Positions 27,815-39,660 of a stretch of DNA of 64,000 nt are shown here, in pieces; the stretch's first letter is position 1, and each line of letters starts with the position of its first letter. A model generated the notes under the pieces. The model did not search any database, was not told where the DNA came from, and saw nothing but the letters and a program-made list of their open reading frames with translations. Source of the DNA: Morella rubra (lineage: Eukaryota; Streptophyta; Magnoliopsida; Fagales; Myricaceae); NCBI GenBank assembly GCA_003952965.2, contig RXIC02000178.1:1-64000 (forward strand), given 5' to 3'. Made by a program: the position numbers and the translations under genes.

Positions 27815-28060
27815 CTATAAGGCTACACGAACTGTAACCACAACAAACACCCATAAAACAACCAACGCAATCTTTATCTTCTCTCCTTCTCTCTTTACTT
27901 CTGGACTTCAGCTTCCAACAGCTTGATTCTTTTCAACAAACCAGGAAAAAAACTCCAATGACCTCTTCTAGAGATGGGGGTTGTGCCAGGCAAAATACCT
28001 ACACTCAAGCGGCATTTGTAGTGCAGTCATCAGAGGAATAAGAAAAATTATGACTTTTCA
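27815..28060 (-). pseudogene. Fragment resembling plant GRF-finger/transmembrane protein
   Basis: On the minus strand the end of this stretch reads KRIKLLEAEVQK, a stop, a Lys/Arg/Glu-rich stretch and, after a frameshift, KIKIALVVLWVFVVVTVRVAL followed by a stop. A coiled coil followed by one hydrophobic segment at the extreme C-terminus is the layout of the small GRF-type zinc-finger proteins often found with Mutator-like debris in plants. The finger itself, expected upstream (27950-28060), is too decayed for me to recognise its cysteines. The assignment is an inference from layout and position. Confidence 0.4.
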
Positions 28061-28119
28061 CTTTGACATTTTATTGAGCACTTATACAGTTATACTTACG
28101 ATTTTTATACCATATCTTG

Positions 28120-29447
28120 TGTAATCTCTAAGACTAAGGCAACCCAAAAAGGGGGCGAGTTGAGTTTCTAATTTTTTTTTTTTTGTTTTTTAACCTCTAA
28201 AATCGTGTTGACAAAATAAAAACTAAATTAGCACAAGTATATTGATGTAACAAGTAAATATGTGTTAAATGTAAAGAGTAGGAAAAAAAATAAATATAAT
28301 GATTTTTAGGTGGTTCAGCAAACCTTGCCTACATCCACCTCTCAAGCTTCTTTGCAGGCCTTGAGGTTTTCTCCACTATCTTTTCAATATTACACTCTAG
28401 CTTCCGGGTGCAGAGAACCTACAAGTGTTTTCCTCAACACTCACAACTAAATAGTTTAGTTTTTCGGGCAACTCACTCACAACCTAACTTAGCTTGAGAT
28501 ATGCCTTTTCTAAACTTCTTTTGTAGTGAACAACCCTCACTTTATCGGGCTCAACACTCACACCTAAATAGTTTTTCGGGCTAACAACTCATAACCTAAC
28601 CTAGCTTGAGATATGCCTTTTCTAAACTTCTTTTATAGTGAACAACCCTCACTAAAGGAATCACCTCTTTTAAATAAGAACCTACAAGTAGTTAACTCTC
28701 TCAAAGAGTTGATAAAAATGAAAGCTCTATCTTTTTGCTTCACACAATGACAAGGATATAAAAGTATAATTTATGTGAATGATATGAGAAATATAAACAA
28801 GAAGGTTTTTTTTTTTTTATCTTTCTCAAGCTATATAAATGTATATGATTGTTCTCTCTATTTTATGAGACCTTAGAAAGATTCTTTTATAAGTCACGTT
28901 TCAAAACTAATTGTTTGGGGCCGACTTGATAATTTTCTCATTGTACCGGTCAACTGCTACAACAACAAGTCGACCTCTACTAGTTGTTGCCCAAGAAAGA
29001 TTAATCACTTTGTGTACCAGTCGATCGCTACAAATTATTACATAGACCGCTACAATTAAAAAACTTATTTTTGACATTTTTGAAAAATTTCAAAAACCAA
29101 CTTCTCCAAAAGTATAACTAAGGCTTAAGAATTTATATGGGGATGATCTGGAAAAGCATTTAAAGTGCTTTTTGGTTGTCAAACTTGTATAAAAAAATTT
29201 ATGCATGGTTTGAAAGATATGCAAGTATGTGATTCAAATCCTTATCAAAATTAAAACTAAGAGTTACAAATTATACCTATGGTCTTGAATCTTCATTTTT
29301 GAGCTCATTGCATCTTCTTTTGATCTGTAATCTTCTTGTCTTTGACTCTTTGATAAAAATGTCTTTGTCTTTGAATATGTCTATTTCGTAAACTTGATCC
29401 ATTTTATTGAAATAATCAAAATATTGATTTTTGAAAAAAAGCCAACA
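28120..29447 (-). mobile_element. Solo LTR, Copia/SIRE-like, with 5-bp TSD
   Basis: The element begins TGTAATCTC and ends AAAGCCAACA on the plus strand; on its own strand it runs from TGTTGGC to GATTACA, the canonical TG...CA ends. It is flanked by perfect 5-bp direct repeats TCTTG at 28115-28119 and 29448-29452. Near its 3' end it carries AACTCGCCCCCTTTTTGGG, a decayed form of the motif near LTR 3' ends of plant SIRE-type Copia elements. It also shares the GGTGGTTCRGC...TTGCCTAC block with the solo LTR at 55581-56775. No internal region or second LTR is present, so it is a solo LTR left by recombination. Confidence 0.85.
28433..28653. repeat. 117-bp tandem duplication inside solo LTR
   Basis: CTCAACACTCA starts at 28433 and at 28550. 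Both copies share a long block ending GAACAACCCTCACT, with a few differences and a short indel. Confidence 0.8.
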
Positions 29448-29452
29448 TCTTG

Positions 29453-29854
29453 GACATTCAAAGAAGCGTGTTCCAAGAATTTTTCTCCTTCCAAAATGTC
29501 CTTAGAGATGTTTGGAGGTCACAGTTGCAGAAATGAGCCTTAACATTAGAAGCAAAAGACACCAAACTAGATGAGTGCATATTTATGAGGAAGACAGTGC
29601 ACTAATTTTGGGTGGAAATTGAAGATGAGCAACAAATGAATGTTTCTCACTCATAGCTTGCCATTGCTTCAAAAGGATAGGTCACGCGATTAAACACACT
29701 TGCAAAAGTTAAAGATGAGTAGCAAAACACCCATGATAGGGAAGGAAAAAAGACAAACATGCAGAGACGATGAGAAACGAAAAAGAAGAATGAACCTTAT
29801 TCCTAGAGAGCGAAGCAAAATGCGTCCATTCCCAGTTTCATGTTCTACAGGTTT
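29453..29854. other. Unique flank of the left hAT
   Basis: No gene recognised. A 91-codon plus frame at 29700-29975 is Lys/Arg-rich and runs into the hAT terminus, so it is not a gene. This flank has no counterpart beyond the right arm. Confidence 0.45.
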
Positions 29855-30333
29855 GGAAGTGGTAGGGCTACACAACCGAAAATCTGGTTTGGTTTTTGGA
29901 TCGAAATCAGGTCGGACCGGATTTCCGGTTGTGTCTAAATTGAAGGACTGGACGGTCCGGTTGGACCACTTATAAGTGGTCCAAACCAGTTTTGTTTTTT
30001 TTTTTGTTAACTTTTATTTATTTATTCATTTTTAACTCACATCTTAAGATAAAAAAAATTAGTTGCAAATGTCTCAAAAAAATTAAGCACCATAAGTCAA
30101 AATACAAATGTCTCAAACACGCACAAAAAATACATTAACAAACTAAAAAGCTTGCAAATGTCCCAAATGAGTTTCCTCCTCAAGTCATGCTAGTGGTTGA
30201 TTTCTCAAGTTCGCTTGCCGCTGTGCTATTACTTGTCATTTCTGCAAGTTTAAATGTCAATAAATGTTAAAAACAAATAAATATAAGTAAAGCATAGAGA
30301 AAAATAAAAAGAAAATTAAATTACAAACACATT

Positions 30334-32532
30334 TTATTTACCGAAATCCATTTCATAACTCTCGATACAATCCAAAATTTCTTTGATGTTAATTGGTTCC
30401 TTTTCATCCGCACGCCTCAACCAATCTTGGGTGCAAAAGAGAGCCTCTACTGTTGCTGGAGCTAATGAACTCCAAAATGGATCAAGTACACATCCCCTCG
30501 TACTAAAAACGGACTCTAAGGACACAGTGGAGATAGGGATAGCCAATACATCTCGTGCAATCCTATGGGATATCGTAAATTATTATTCTTCCACCATTTA
30601 AATACGTCAAAATTATTGTCTAGAGTAACAAGTGGATCACTCAACTACTGATAAATTTCTAAGTTTGCACTAGGACTTGATGAATATATTCCAAACGACA
30701 CAGCCGTATTCCAATAATACTTAAATAAGTTAGCTTGCTGCCAGAACCTGCGACCATTGGACGAGGAGGCATACTACTAGTAGATGAATGCACTTAAGTC
30801 TGAGGTAACTGCAACGCATATTCATCAAACAATGTACGAAACAAATCACTTATACTGGCCACCAACTTCTCTCCCTCTATTCCGCCATACATCAACCTCA
30901 CCATTTGTCTCATTACTTGTAACTTAAACCGTGGATCACTCACATTTGTAATAAATATAAACAAATTTAACCTTTTATTCCTCCATCAATATTTTTGGTA
31001 CTTCACCATCATAATATCAGCCATGTCCTTCAATCTTTTGTCCGTACTTTGTGAATAACGACACAAATGGGAATGCACCCATAGAGTCCATGGAAGTAAG
31101 AATGCGAAGTAACATACAAAAATCAGAAAATTGCACCATAGCATCATAAAAGAGTTCAAGAAACTCACAAAATACCTTTATTTTTGTCTAGTCCTTTTTC
31201 TTGGAGGTCCTAAGTTCCTATTCCCACACTCACCTTCAGTAAAATGCAGAAGATAATCAATATCATCACTCTCATTCTATCAAAAGCAAGCTCATACTTC
31301 TCAGCAACACATCTAATATCAAATAAGTAGAGTTCCAATGGGTTGAGACATCAAGGCACAAACTCTTGGAACATTCGATCTTCTCCTTCTCAACACGTTG
31401 ATTAAACTTGATAAACCTTGTAGGAGAAGACCGTACATACCTAATTGCATCTCACAAAAAATAACTGTAAGAAATGACAAATTTCTAAGAAACGAATTAT
31501 TCATAGTACTAAGAAATGAAAAAAAAATACATACCTAATTGCATCACGAACCCTTGTAATTGCATCATCATTTGTCTTCAACCCATCATAACCACAAGAT
31601 TCATAATATGCGCCGCACATCTCATGTGAATGTAAAGACCATTCAACACATTACTTCATAGATGCCTCTTCAAGTAACCAATAGTTGTATCATTTGAAGA
31701 TGCGTTATCAACTGTGATGGTCATAATCTTGTCAATTCCCCATCATGTAAACACTCCTCCACTTGTGCCCCAATTGTGTCTCCTTTGTGATTATCAATCA
31801 AACGAAATCTTATCACCTTTTTCTACAATTTCCGCTCCTTGTCAATCCAATGGGCAGTGACTACCATATAGCTCAAATTCTGAATCGAAATCCAAGCATC
31901 AGTGGTGAGACAAACTCTACTATCACAAGCCCTAGTCATACTTCAACAATGCTTTTTGATCCTTACAAATGTCAGTATAAGTTCTAGCAATGGTCATGCA
32001 AGATGAGACTTGGAATCTAGGCTTTAGCTGTACAAACTTTCTAAATTGGGGAGACTCCACAATCCTGAAAGGAGCTCATCAACAATAAAATTCTGCCAAA
32101 ACTTGACGAAGAGCTATAGCATGATTATGGTCAAATTTTTGTGCCAACACCAAATTACTAGGGTTTTCATCACCCAACTCTATCATATGCTTAAGTTTTT
32201 TGCCTCTTTCTGGTTTTGGGGTAGCTTGTTAGGGTTTTTCTTACATTTAGAAAAATGATCCAACAATTTTTTTGTCCCATTCTTATTTCTGTTTGCAGCA
32301 TAATCAGCATCACAATAGTTGCAAAATGCCCTGGGCGTGGTGGGTCACCAACATACTTCTTTGTAAAAGAAATCCAAATCATATATTGATTCTTTCTTTT
32401 TTGTTTATGTGGTTCACGACTTGGTGCGAGAATTTCTGAAATATCTTCCTCCTTAACCATCATATCCACATTCTTTAATCTCAATACCCTAGCATCAACA
32501 GTACGGTTCAAACGATTACGAGAGCGAAACAT
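30334..32532 (-). pseudogene. hAT transposase, broken (left copy)
   Basis: A likely start Met (MFRSRNRLN) lies at 32532, reading down. A BED-type zinc finger follows: the CNYC pair is preserved in the DNA but falls out of frame after KYVGDPPRPG, so a frameshift precedes it. Next come CLTTDAW near 31892-31912 (the conserved hAT TTDxW block), a DNA stretch for the AAHIMNL motif, and an intron bounded by a repeated GATGCAATTAGGTATGT. Then follow a DVSTRWNSTY-like block and the C-terminal hAT dimerisation region with IPISTVSLESVFSTRG near 30545-30490, ending DFGK at 30334. Frameshifts and small deletions, including loss of several codons before the dimerisation region, make it non-functional. The parts match Ac-like plant hAT proteins (RICESLEEPER/DAYSLEEPER type). 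Confidence 0.85.
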
Positions 32533-33589
32533 AGTGTCTACAAGGCATAGAAAGTAGAAACAACCGTCATTTATTGTTAAAGTGATAATCAAAACCCATT
32601 TATGCCTACAAAAGATCACGTTATAAACTTATCCTACAAAAAATCATTTCCATTGCCAAGATTAAACTCTACACTTAAAAAGACTAAGACAACACAACAT
32701 TAACAAGGATAAACTATCCTTTATAGTTTACTAAGATTAATACTCTAGATAAAGGTAAAATTTTATTTACAAGTTTCTCAAATGATAAACAACCATTGCC
32801 TACTTGGCCTGAAAAAGGAAAAATCACATGATCTCTAACTCAATCAAATCTAATCTCCTTCAAAGGCTTGGCATAAAATTTAATCCCTTTGATTCTTTCC
32901 TCCCAATGAAAGCTCAGGAATATCCCAATTGCAATCCCAATTGAAACTAGATTGCACTTATGTTTATGATTGTTCTGCCATTAGAAAGGTTTTTTCCCTG
33001 GTCCCCTTTCTTAAGGTACTTAAGTGCTTCATGGCACATGGGAAAAGTACCAACGAAATCTATATCCATTACTGCAGCAGAAGCAATCAAACAAAGAATC
33101 ATTCAACTCTAACCTTTAAAAGCCTCATTCTATGTGATGATTAACCTACACTAAAATTATAATAATCTTGCAATGGACTGACATCATGCAATATGAAAAT
33201 AAGTTGCAATTCTACTCAATTAGGAAGAAGAACCAATTGGATTCATTTGAGTTTTCCTTATGCATAAACAAATTATATGATGATCACATGACATGCTATT
33301 GTTCAAGTCTTCAAGAGTTCACTAAAAAGATCTTTGAGTTGTCTCCAATTTCTTTAAATATTTTATTCTGCAAGATTGTTGCCCTGTAGCATAGAGAAAA
33401 AGCTCGAATGCTCCATCTTTCTGGACCATACAGCTTAATATCAACTTAAACATCTTTGCTCAATTTCTCGGCAATTACCAAGGACATATGAACATGACAG
33501 ATGGATAAATAGCAACATTGCACAAGCCACAAAGAATGATTAAGGTCTTGAATGCTTACAATGAGTGCTGCATGTGACGGTGTGAGACT

Positions 33590-33911
33590 CTGAGAGTGAG
33601 AGATCAGAGAAGGACAATCAGAGATTGGGGAGAGTGGTTGGTTGTGGCTAGCTGCACTACCGTTGAGGGTTCACTGTCCAAGAGCCAAGAGCCAAGAATG
33701 GCGCCGAGCACTCCGAGAGTCGGGGTCGGGCGCTGCAGAGTGGGGGTTCGGGGAGGCGTCGTGCACTCAGAGTCTGGAAGGTGCCGCACTGCCGCTGGGT
33801 GTTGTGGGTGTGGCTGGCTTCGGTGCTTCACTGGGGAGTGGGATTGTGGGAGTTCGACCATTCAGGATTTCAAAGGGGAAAAGGAGGGCCATGCGTTTTA
33901 GTTTAGGATAA
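33590..33911. other. GC-rich island inside left hAT
   Basis: This short stretch is markedly richer in G and C than the rest of the element and is open in several overlapping frames on both strands. It lies upstream of the transposase start and may be the promoter or leader of the element. The mirror copy is at 52268-52583. I do not call a protein here. Confidence 0.45.
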
Positions 33912-34157
33912 AAGTTTTACTTTTAAAGTTTGTATTAAAAAATTAAAAATATATATTTATTATTTAAATTAATAAATCCTGTCTAGACAGTTTCCCAAAA
34001 GGTGTGGACCAGACCGGATCGAATACAACCGATTTTCCAAATTTGGTCTGAATCGGACTGGATTTGTATCATTAAGACCATAAATCCGATCTGGTCCGAT
34101 CCGATTTTGTAGTCTAGTCTGATCTACGATCTGGTTTTGTTCAGCCCTAGGAAGTGG

Positions 34158-34886
34158 GTACGAGGGCTTGAGAAGTATGAGCTAGAGATGCTTTGGAGAA
34201 AAGGTTTGTGTGGGTGGGGGGAAGGTGTTAGGTGGGTCAAGTGAGAAAAGAGGGACCAAGCTGGCATATTATTTTTTTGACTTGGCAAAGCCAACTTGGA
34301 TAAACAGGTGGTATTGAGGGCTTACGTGGAGTAAATTCCGGCAATGGAGTAATCGGAATGGGGTGAGAGGATCAACAACATATGAGTTAGGAAACATGGG
34401 GACTAATTTTATGATTTTGGTATTCCATGGACCAAATCGATTTTTTCGTATACCACATAGTTCAATTTGACATTTTTCTCTATAAATAATTATTATTTTT
34501 GTTTTAGCTTTGCCTAGAATCCAATTGAAAGAGAAGATCTCACGTTTAGGGGTGGAAGAATTTAGACGAGTTGATTTAATTCGACGGTTTATTAAGTTAA
34601 TGTTTTGAGAAATAATTGTAGATGTACTCGAAATTATAAGTAGTAGTACTTTTTATATGAAAGGCGTAATCACTCAAATCTTGACCAACAAAGAAAAAAT
34701 CACTCATCTTTGTATCACATAGCATCTCCACAAGGTTCTTCATCGGGTTCTCCTAAGAGCTGAGAGAGCTCACGATTTGGTTCTCCATCACTAGTAGTCA
34801 GAGCCGCCACATGCGCCACCACCCTCCACTAGCGGCAGGCACACATCTAAAGTCACAGTTTTGCGCTCTAGCGTTCTCACAGAGCC
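34158..34886. other. Intergenic between two hAT elements, left arm
   Basis: No coding signal recognised; mirrored at 51289-52019. It is the original host sequence into which the hAT at 29863-34149 inserted. Confidence 0.5.
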
Positions 34887-34894
34887 ATAACATG

Positions 34895-35912
34895 TAGGGC
34901 TATGCAAAAATAGCTTGATCCGACTCCCCGACCCGTATTGACCCAATTGGGTCGAATGGTGACAGATCCGGATTCGGATTTGGATAGTTCCTATAAGAGA
35001 AACTAGTATTCAAGTCGGAGTCGGATATATATCCGAATTTAACCGACCCACCTGAATTTCATCACTTAGTTAAACACGCGTTTAATCCCTCCTCCCTCTA
35101 CGCGTTTCACCTCACCCCCCCTCTTTCTCATCACACGATTTCACTCTCCCAAATCTCAGCCCCTTTGAGAAAACCTTTCCTAACTCGCGCCAGTCTCCCC
35201 CCTCCCTCAGCCGTCGCCACTCGCCAGTCTCCCCTAGTAGTCGCAGTCTCCCTTAGTCCCTCTTCTTGCCACTCGCCAGTCTCGATTTCTGATTCTTTCT
35301 GCTTTGGGAAAACAACTTCTCACCAATTAGAGCATTCTTTATTGCCTGTTGCTTTCCTCTTCTTTTTGGACTCTCAGAATGCCTTTGGTTTTTGGGTCTT
35401 TGATCTCTCTTCTTTTTCCATCACTGTGGTCCAACATAAAAGCTTAAACATAAAAACTCAAGAATGAGAGAAGAGGAAATCTACGGTCTTTGCTGCTCTT
35501 TGGTTTCCATCCCTTCGAGACCAAGAACTCTGTGGCAAATTCAATAGCTTTCTGTCGCTTTGATCCACAGTTTCAGCTCCAGCAGTTACCTCCCCAGTTG
35601 TATCATTGTTCTCTAGATTCTTTGTCGCTTCTACATCTTCGGTGATCCCTCCATCCTTAAAGTTATATTGTTTTCACCCTTTCTTTCAGTCATATTAGGC
35701 CTCTTATTTGCGTAGCAGTCAGCAATCAGCACCCTGATTCAATCTTGGCCTAACTTCGAATCCGGTATCCGATCTGAATCTGATTCGACCGACTGAGTCG
35801 AATATAAGGGTATTTCGGATCGGATTCGGATTCGAAATTCGGTATCTAAAAATTTTGGATGCGGATTCGGATTGGACATTTTTAACTTCGAAATTTTCGG
35901 TGCCCACCCCTA
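34895..35912. mobile_element. Non-autonomous hAT-like element upstream of MPB2C (left)
   Basis: The 1018-bp unit starts TAGGGCTATGCAAAAATAGC and ends TTTTCGGTGCCCACCCCTA, so both ends read TAGGG inward. Flanking 8-mers are ATAACATG (34887-34894) and ATAACAAT (35913-35920), matching at six of eight positions, which suggests a decayed target duplication. Both ends carry many GGATTCGGATT-type repeats, usual for hAT subterminal regions. It encodes no transposase; the 100-codon frame at 35165-35467 has no recognisable domain. It ends about 480 bp before the MPB2C start codon. The mirror copy is at 50253-51280. Confidence 0.7.
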
Positions 35913-36198
35913 ATAACAATACATTCGGCATGCCAAAGGGAAAAAAAAATATTTTTATATATATATATATATAATATATATATATATATATAGATAAAAG
36001 AAAAATAAACCGGAAGACATTTTTTTCTAAAGAAAAGAAAAAAACGTTTCTCTTAGCGTACAAAAGGAAATGAAAAGCCCGATAGTCGTTACAGAAAAGT
36101 TGCTTAGTGCTTATAACGTTAACTTACCCAAAATAAAAAAATAAAAAAGGAAAGCCTCCAGTAGTCGTTAGTCGCAGAAGAGTGGTATTGGGTGTGCA

Positions 36199-36208
36199 TT
36201 ATATAAAA
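36199..36208 (+). promoter_or_regulatory. Candidate TATA box of left MPB2C-like gene
   Basis: TTATATAAAA lies about 185 bp upstream of the start codon in otherwise mixed sequence, a reasonable plant TATA position given a leader of about 150 bp. The call rests on position and sequence only. Confidence 0.5.
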
Positions 36209-36969
36209 TCGAGGGGCATTTTCGTATGGCCGCAACTTCCCGTTGAAGATTCATGTCCAGAAAAGAATAATAATTTTCAAAACAACGCTCTTGTCGCTCT
36301 CTCTTTCTGCAAGTCGCTCGCTCTTACTTCACACCTCTTCTCCAGCTGAACTCTTTTGTCTCGGATTGTAAAATTCACAAAAGCAGGAAATGTTCGAGGC
36401 GCAGCGGTTCGTGGATTTCCAAGAGAATCCAAATTTCGGGGACCCAAAGTCGTGGCTCTCTGGGGACGATGATAACTCGTCCCAGAGTGGCCGGCGATCG
36501 GAGTCCTTACTGGCTAACTCCACGACCAACACAACGGGTCCGAGCGGCAGTTTGGATCGTGTCCTCTACAAAGACCTTGTTGAGATCGTTCCTCTCGTTC
36601 AGTCCCTCATCGTAATATCTCTAACTTTCTCGGATTTTATTTCCCGGTGTCAGGTTTCCGAGAAAATGGGGATAGAGAAGCAACCAAATTTTTTGGTGCT
36701 TTGTAATTGGCTGGTTAGTTGATGAAGTGGGTTTTGCTTAGTTGGGATTTCAGTGAGCGAAAATTTCTTAGATTTTTCTCAGTAATTTATTGGAGCAGAT
36801 GGCTACTTGTAAATTTTAAGGGTATAAAAAGGAAAGAAAGAACAAAAGCTATGGAAAAATATATTAAAAAAATTAAGGAAAATAAATGTTCTTTAGGCTT
36901 GTGAAGACGCTGATTAAAGGTTAGTTGTGATTTTGGGCTAAAGGCGTCGATTGTTGATACGCATTTTCT

Positions 36970-36997
36970 AGTTTTTTTTTTTTTTTTTTTTTTTTTC
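36970..36997. repeat. Long poly(T) tract in intron 1 (left)
   Basis: About 26 consecutive T lie in intron 1 of the left gene; the mirror is a poly(A) tract near 49166-49190, with small flanking differences between arms. Such tracts are prone to consensus length errors. Confidence 0.8.
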
Positions 36998-39660
36998 TGG
37001 TTTTTTTCTTCGGTTTGGATGATGGAAACTTCAAGAATTGAGGATCTCATGTTCTTTATGTTTTCTCACTTTTAGAAAATGAACGTTCTCTACTCTTCTT
37101 TTGGTTATGTTTCCTTCTGTTATTGACTTTTTTAAAATGAGTTTGGTTAGGATCGGAAAGCAAGCAGTTCTTTTACGCGACGGGGTTCGATTATCTACAC
37201 AAAGACGCCTTCAAGAGAATCTTTAGCAAAAAAAGTAAGGTTTGATAGTCGGGGTTTGATATCTACAGCTTTATCGATTCATTTATGTACTTTGTTTCTT
37301 TTACATGGGTTAGGATTACGATAAATAGGCTATGTACGACCCGTGCCTACTAGCCAGATTAAAGAGAGGAAGATGGCATTTCCACGGTGTCTGTGATCTC
37401 TCTGGGTTGCAAGTGTGGAATCTTACTAAATTCTCTTTATTCCTTTTCGGCTTTTTGTGAACAACTAGCTTGAAATGTACACATAGTAGTATCAAATCAT
37501 GGATCTTTCTGATGAAAGATGAACGTAATTCGTACTTTACTTTGCATAATGCCGCAAACTGTAATCAATTAAGTGTGTTGGAAATGCACATGTCTACCCG
37601 TGGTTTGGCATAGTGAGGCTTTGGTGAGGTGATGTAAAACTAGTTAGTGGTAAGTCTCTCATTGTACTTCATATACTGTATGTGTGGGAAGCTAATACCA
37701 TAAATGAAGGAGGAGAGTTAGTCGATATGAATTTGTTTTATGCTTGAGATGCATTGTCATCTTCTGTGCTTTTGGTAGGACATCATGAAGAACCAGATAT
37801 TACAAACAGAGAGAGGAACAAAATTTGCAATTTTGGTTTATCTAGACTGTAGACTATTGTAAGAAATCATGTATAAAGTGAAGTAGAAACTTACTTAAAT
37901 TAAAAAAAAAATGCTATACAACATATAGTGGTGTCTTTGTCTTGCTCATAACGCTGATCATGAGATTTCAAACAAGTCTGAGCTAAGTCATTTGGTTTCT
38001 TGTAAGGTCTTATGTTGTGCGTTATTTAACTTAACATTTTAGTTAGAAGTCGAATCTACTTGTAGATAAGTTAGAATACTTGTATGATATCAGTGATTTG
38101 ATAAGGATATATGTTCTGCTAGTGATGACAATCCTTGTAAAGTTAGTATTTAAAAATTGTAGCAGGTGGGCAATTTGAACATATCAATTATGGTTTTTTG
38201 AACTAGGAATGGTTCCCTTTGGCCTGTGCACCCCAATCGACCAGTAAGGCCCAGGTTCAATAGGGTCTGAGGAAATAATTTCTTCAACTTATTTGGTTGT
38301 AAGGTTGCAATGCAACTATGTACCCATTGTCTTCAACAGGGGCTGGATTAATGTGAATTATTTCTCCCCTTTGTGTGTCCACTAGCATATGCTCTGCTGG
38401 AGATGTGTGCGCATGGATAAATGCCTTGGATCATTTATGAAAAGAAGTTCTGTAGAGAATCTACTAGAATCCTGAAGTTCGTATCTAACTGAACATTCTG
38501 GATTACATCTACACTTGGCAGTTTATGAAATCTTCGTCTTGTTTTTAGTTTGGCTAGTTTCCCTTCTTTGTATGTCCAACTCTCTGATGATATGTTTATA
38601 GTTTTAGGAGTTTTGTTCTTTCCAAAGTTACGGCTTTGCAGCAGGCGGTAATTTGCTGTATATGGATCGTCAAAGTATGCTTATATTGTTTTTTTCATCT
38701 GCTGAAGGTAACTGAAACAAAAGGGCGGAATGGAGCTCAATCCATTCCAATGAAAAAGAAAAGGGACACTGGAGAAAAGGACCAGAATAAGGACACTAGC
38801 AATAACCTGGATGCCGAAAGCTTTTCGGTTTTTTCATCAAGGGCTTTGGCTGCAGAAAAGGACAGAGAAGAGTTGTCATCATGTTAAAGGAACAAGTGGA
38901 GGATCTGAAAACAATTATCAGAGAAAGATGAACTTTTGAAATCTGCGGAGATCTTAAAGAATCAGACGAATGCTGTCCATGCAAAACTTGACGATCTGAA
39001 ACACCAGGCTGCAGAAAAGGACTCCTTAATAAAGTCTACTCAGAAACAACTCTCTGATGCAAAGGTACCCCCAAATATTGCTTAGATTGTTTGACAGTTA
39101 AAAGCTAAGGTTTTGGCATTGAGAGTGCAAGAATGAGTTTTTTTTTTTTTCATTAGTGATACACAAGATAATACAGATATTCTCACGTGGTTGTCATTAC
39201 ACTATGGTGGCTGATAACGTTTTTGATACGGATCTTAGGGAATGTGAACGTTGCAGCTAGGTTGTAGATGGATTGAACATTCCACAAGGTTTTTATTAAT
39301 CAAGGTCACCATATTAGCCTCACATTCATTATGGTCTTTAGTCCAATATAAAGTAATTTCAGGAAGTATTGTCAGTGTCCATTTGAAAATTTTGGCATTG
39401 TTTGGTCTACTTATAGTCAGTATCGACTTACTCAACTATTGGGAAATAAATAATAACTTCTTAGGTGGTCCTGCCTATCCTTCTGAATTGACATTTGGCA
39501 TAAATATCTTCAAAGGAATATATTTTTTCTCTGAAAAGCCAACTAACTATCTATGATTGCTGAATCTGTTGGAACAAACGGATACAGGGTAAGTAGTATT
39601 GCCTTTCCCTATTTATACATTTATGATCAGGTGCAGCACTTAATAACTAAATATGATATA

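Larger units (their letters stand above)
29863..34149 (-). mobile_element. Complete hAT element (left copy), 8-bp TSD
   Basis: The element is 4287 bp. It starts TAGGGCTACACAACCG and ends ...TTGTTCAGCCCTA, giving an inverted terminal TAGGGCT typical of the plant hAT superfamily. It is flanked by identical 8-bp repeats GGAAGTGG at 29855-29862 and 34150-34157, the size hAT transposases make. Subterminal regions are packed with GATCCGGTC-like motifs, and a 24-bp perfect palindrome centred on TTATAA lies at 29961-29984. The transposase gene runs on the minus strand and is broken, so the element is structurally complete but probably not autonomous. It sits at the outer end of the left arm of the inverted repeat, and the outer breakpoint of the repeat lies within its terminal 50 bp. 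Confidence 0.93.

Noticed and set aside
33596-33911. Overlapping open frames of 85-101 codons on both strands
   Set aside because: They lie in a GC-rich island inside the hAT element upstream of its transposase; openness on both strands follows from base composition.
38636-38707. Upstream extension of the exon 3 frame of the left MPB2C copy as a separate start
   Set aside because: The stretch is intron 2 ending in GAAG; exon 3 joins exon 2 in phase at 38708 and family similarity starts there.
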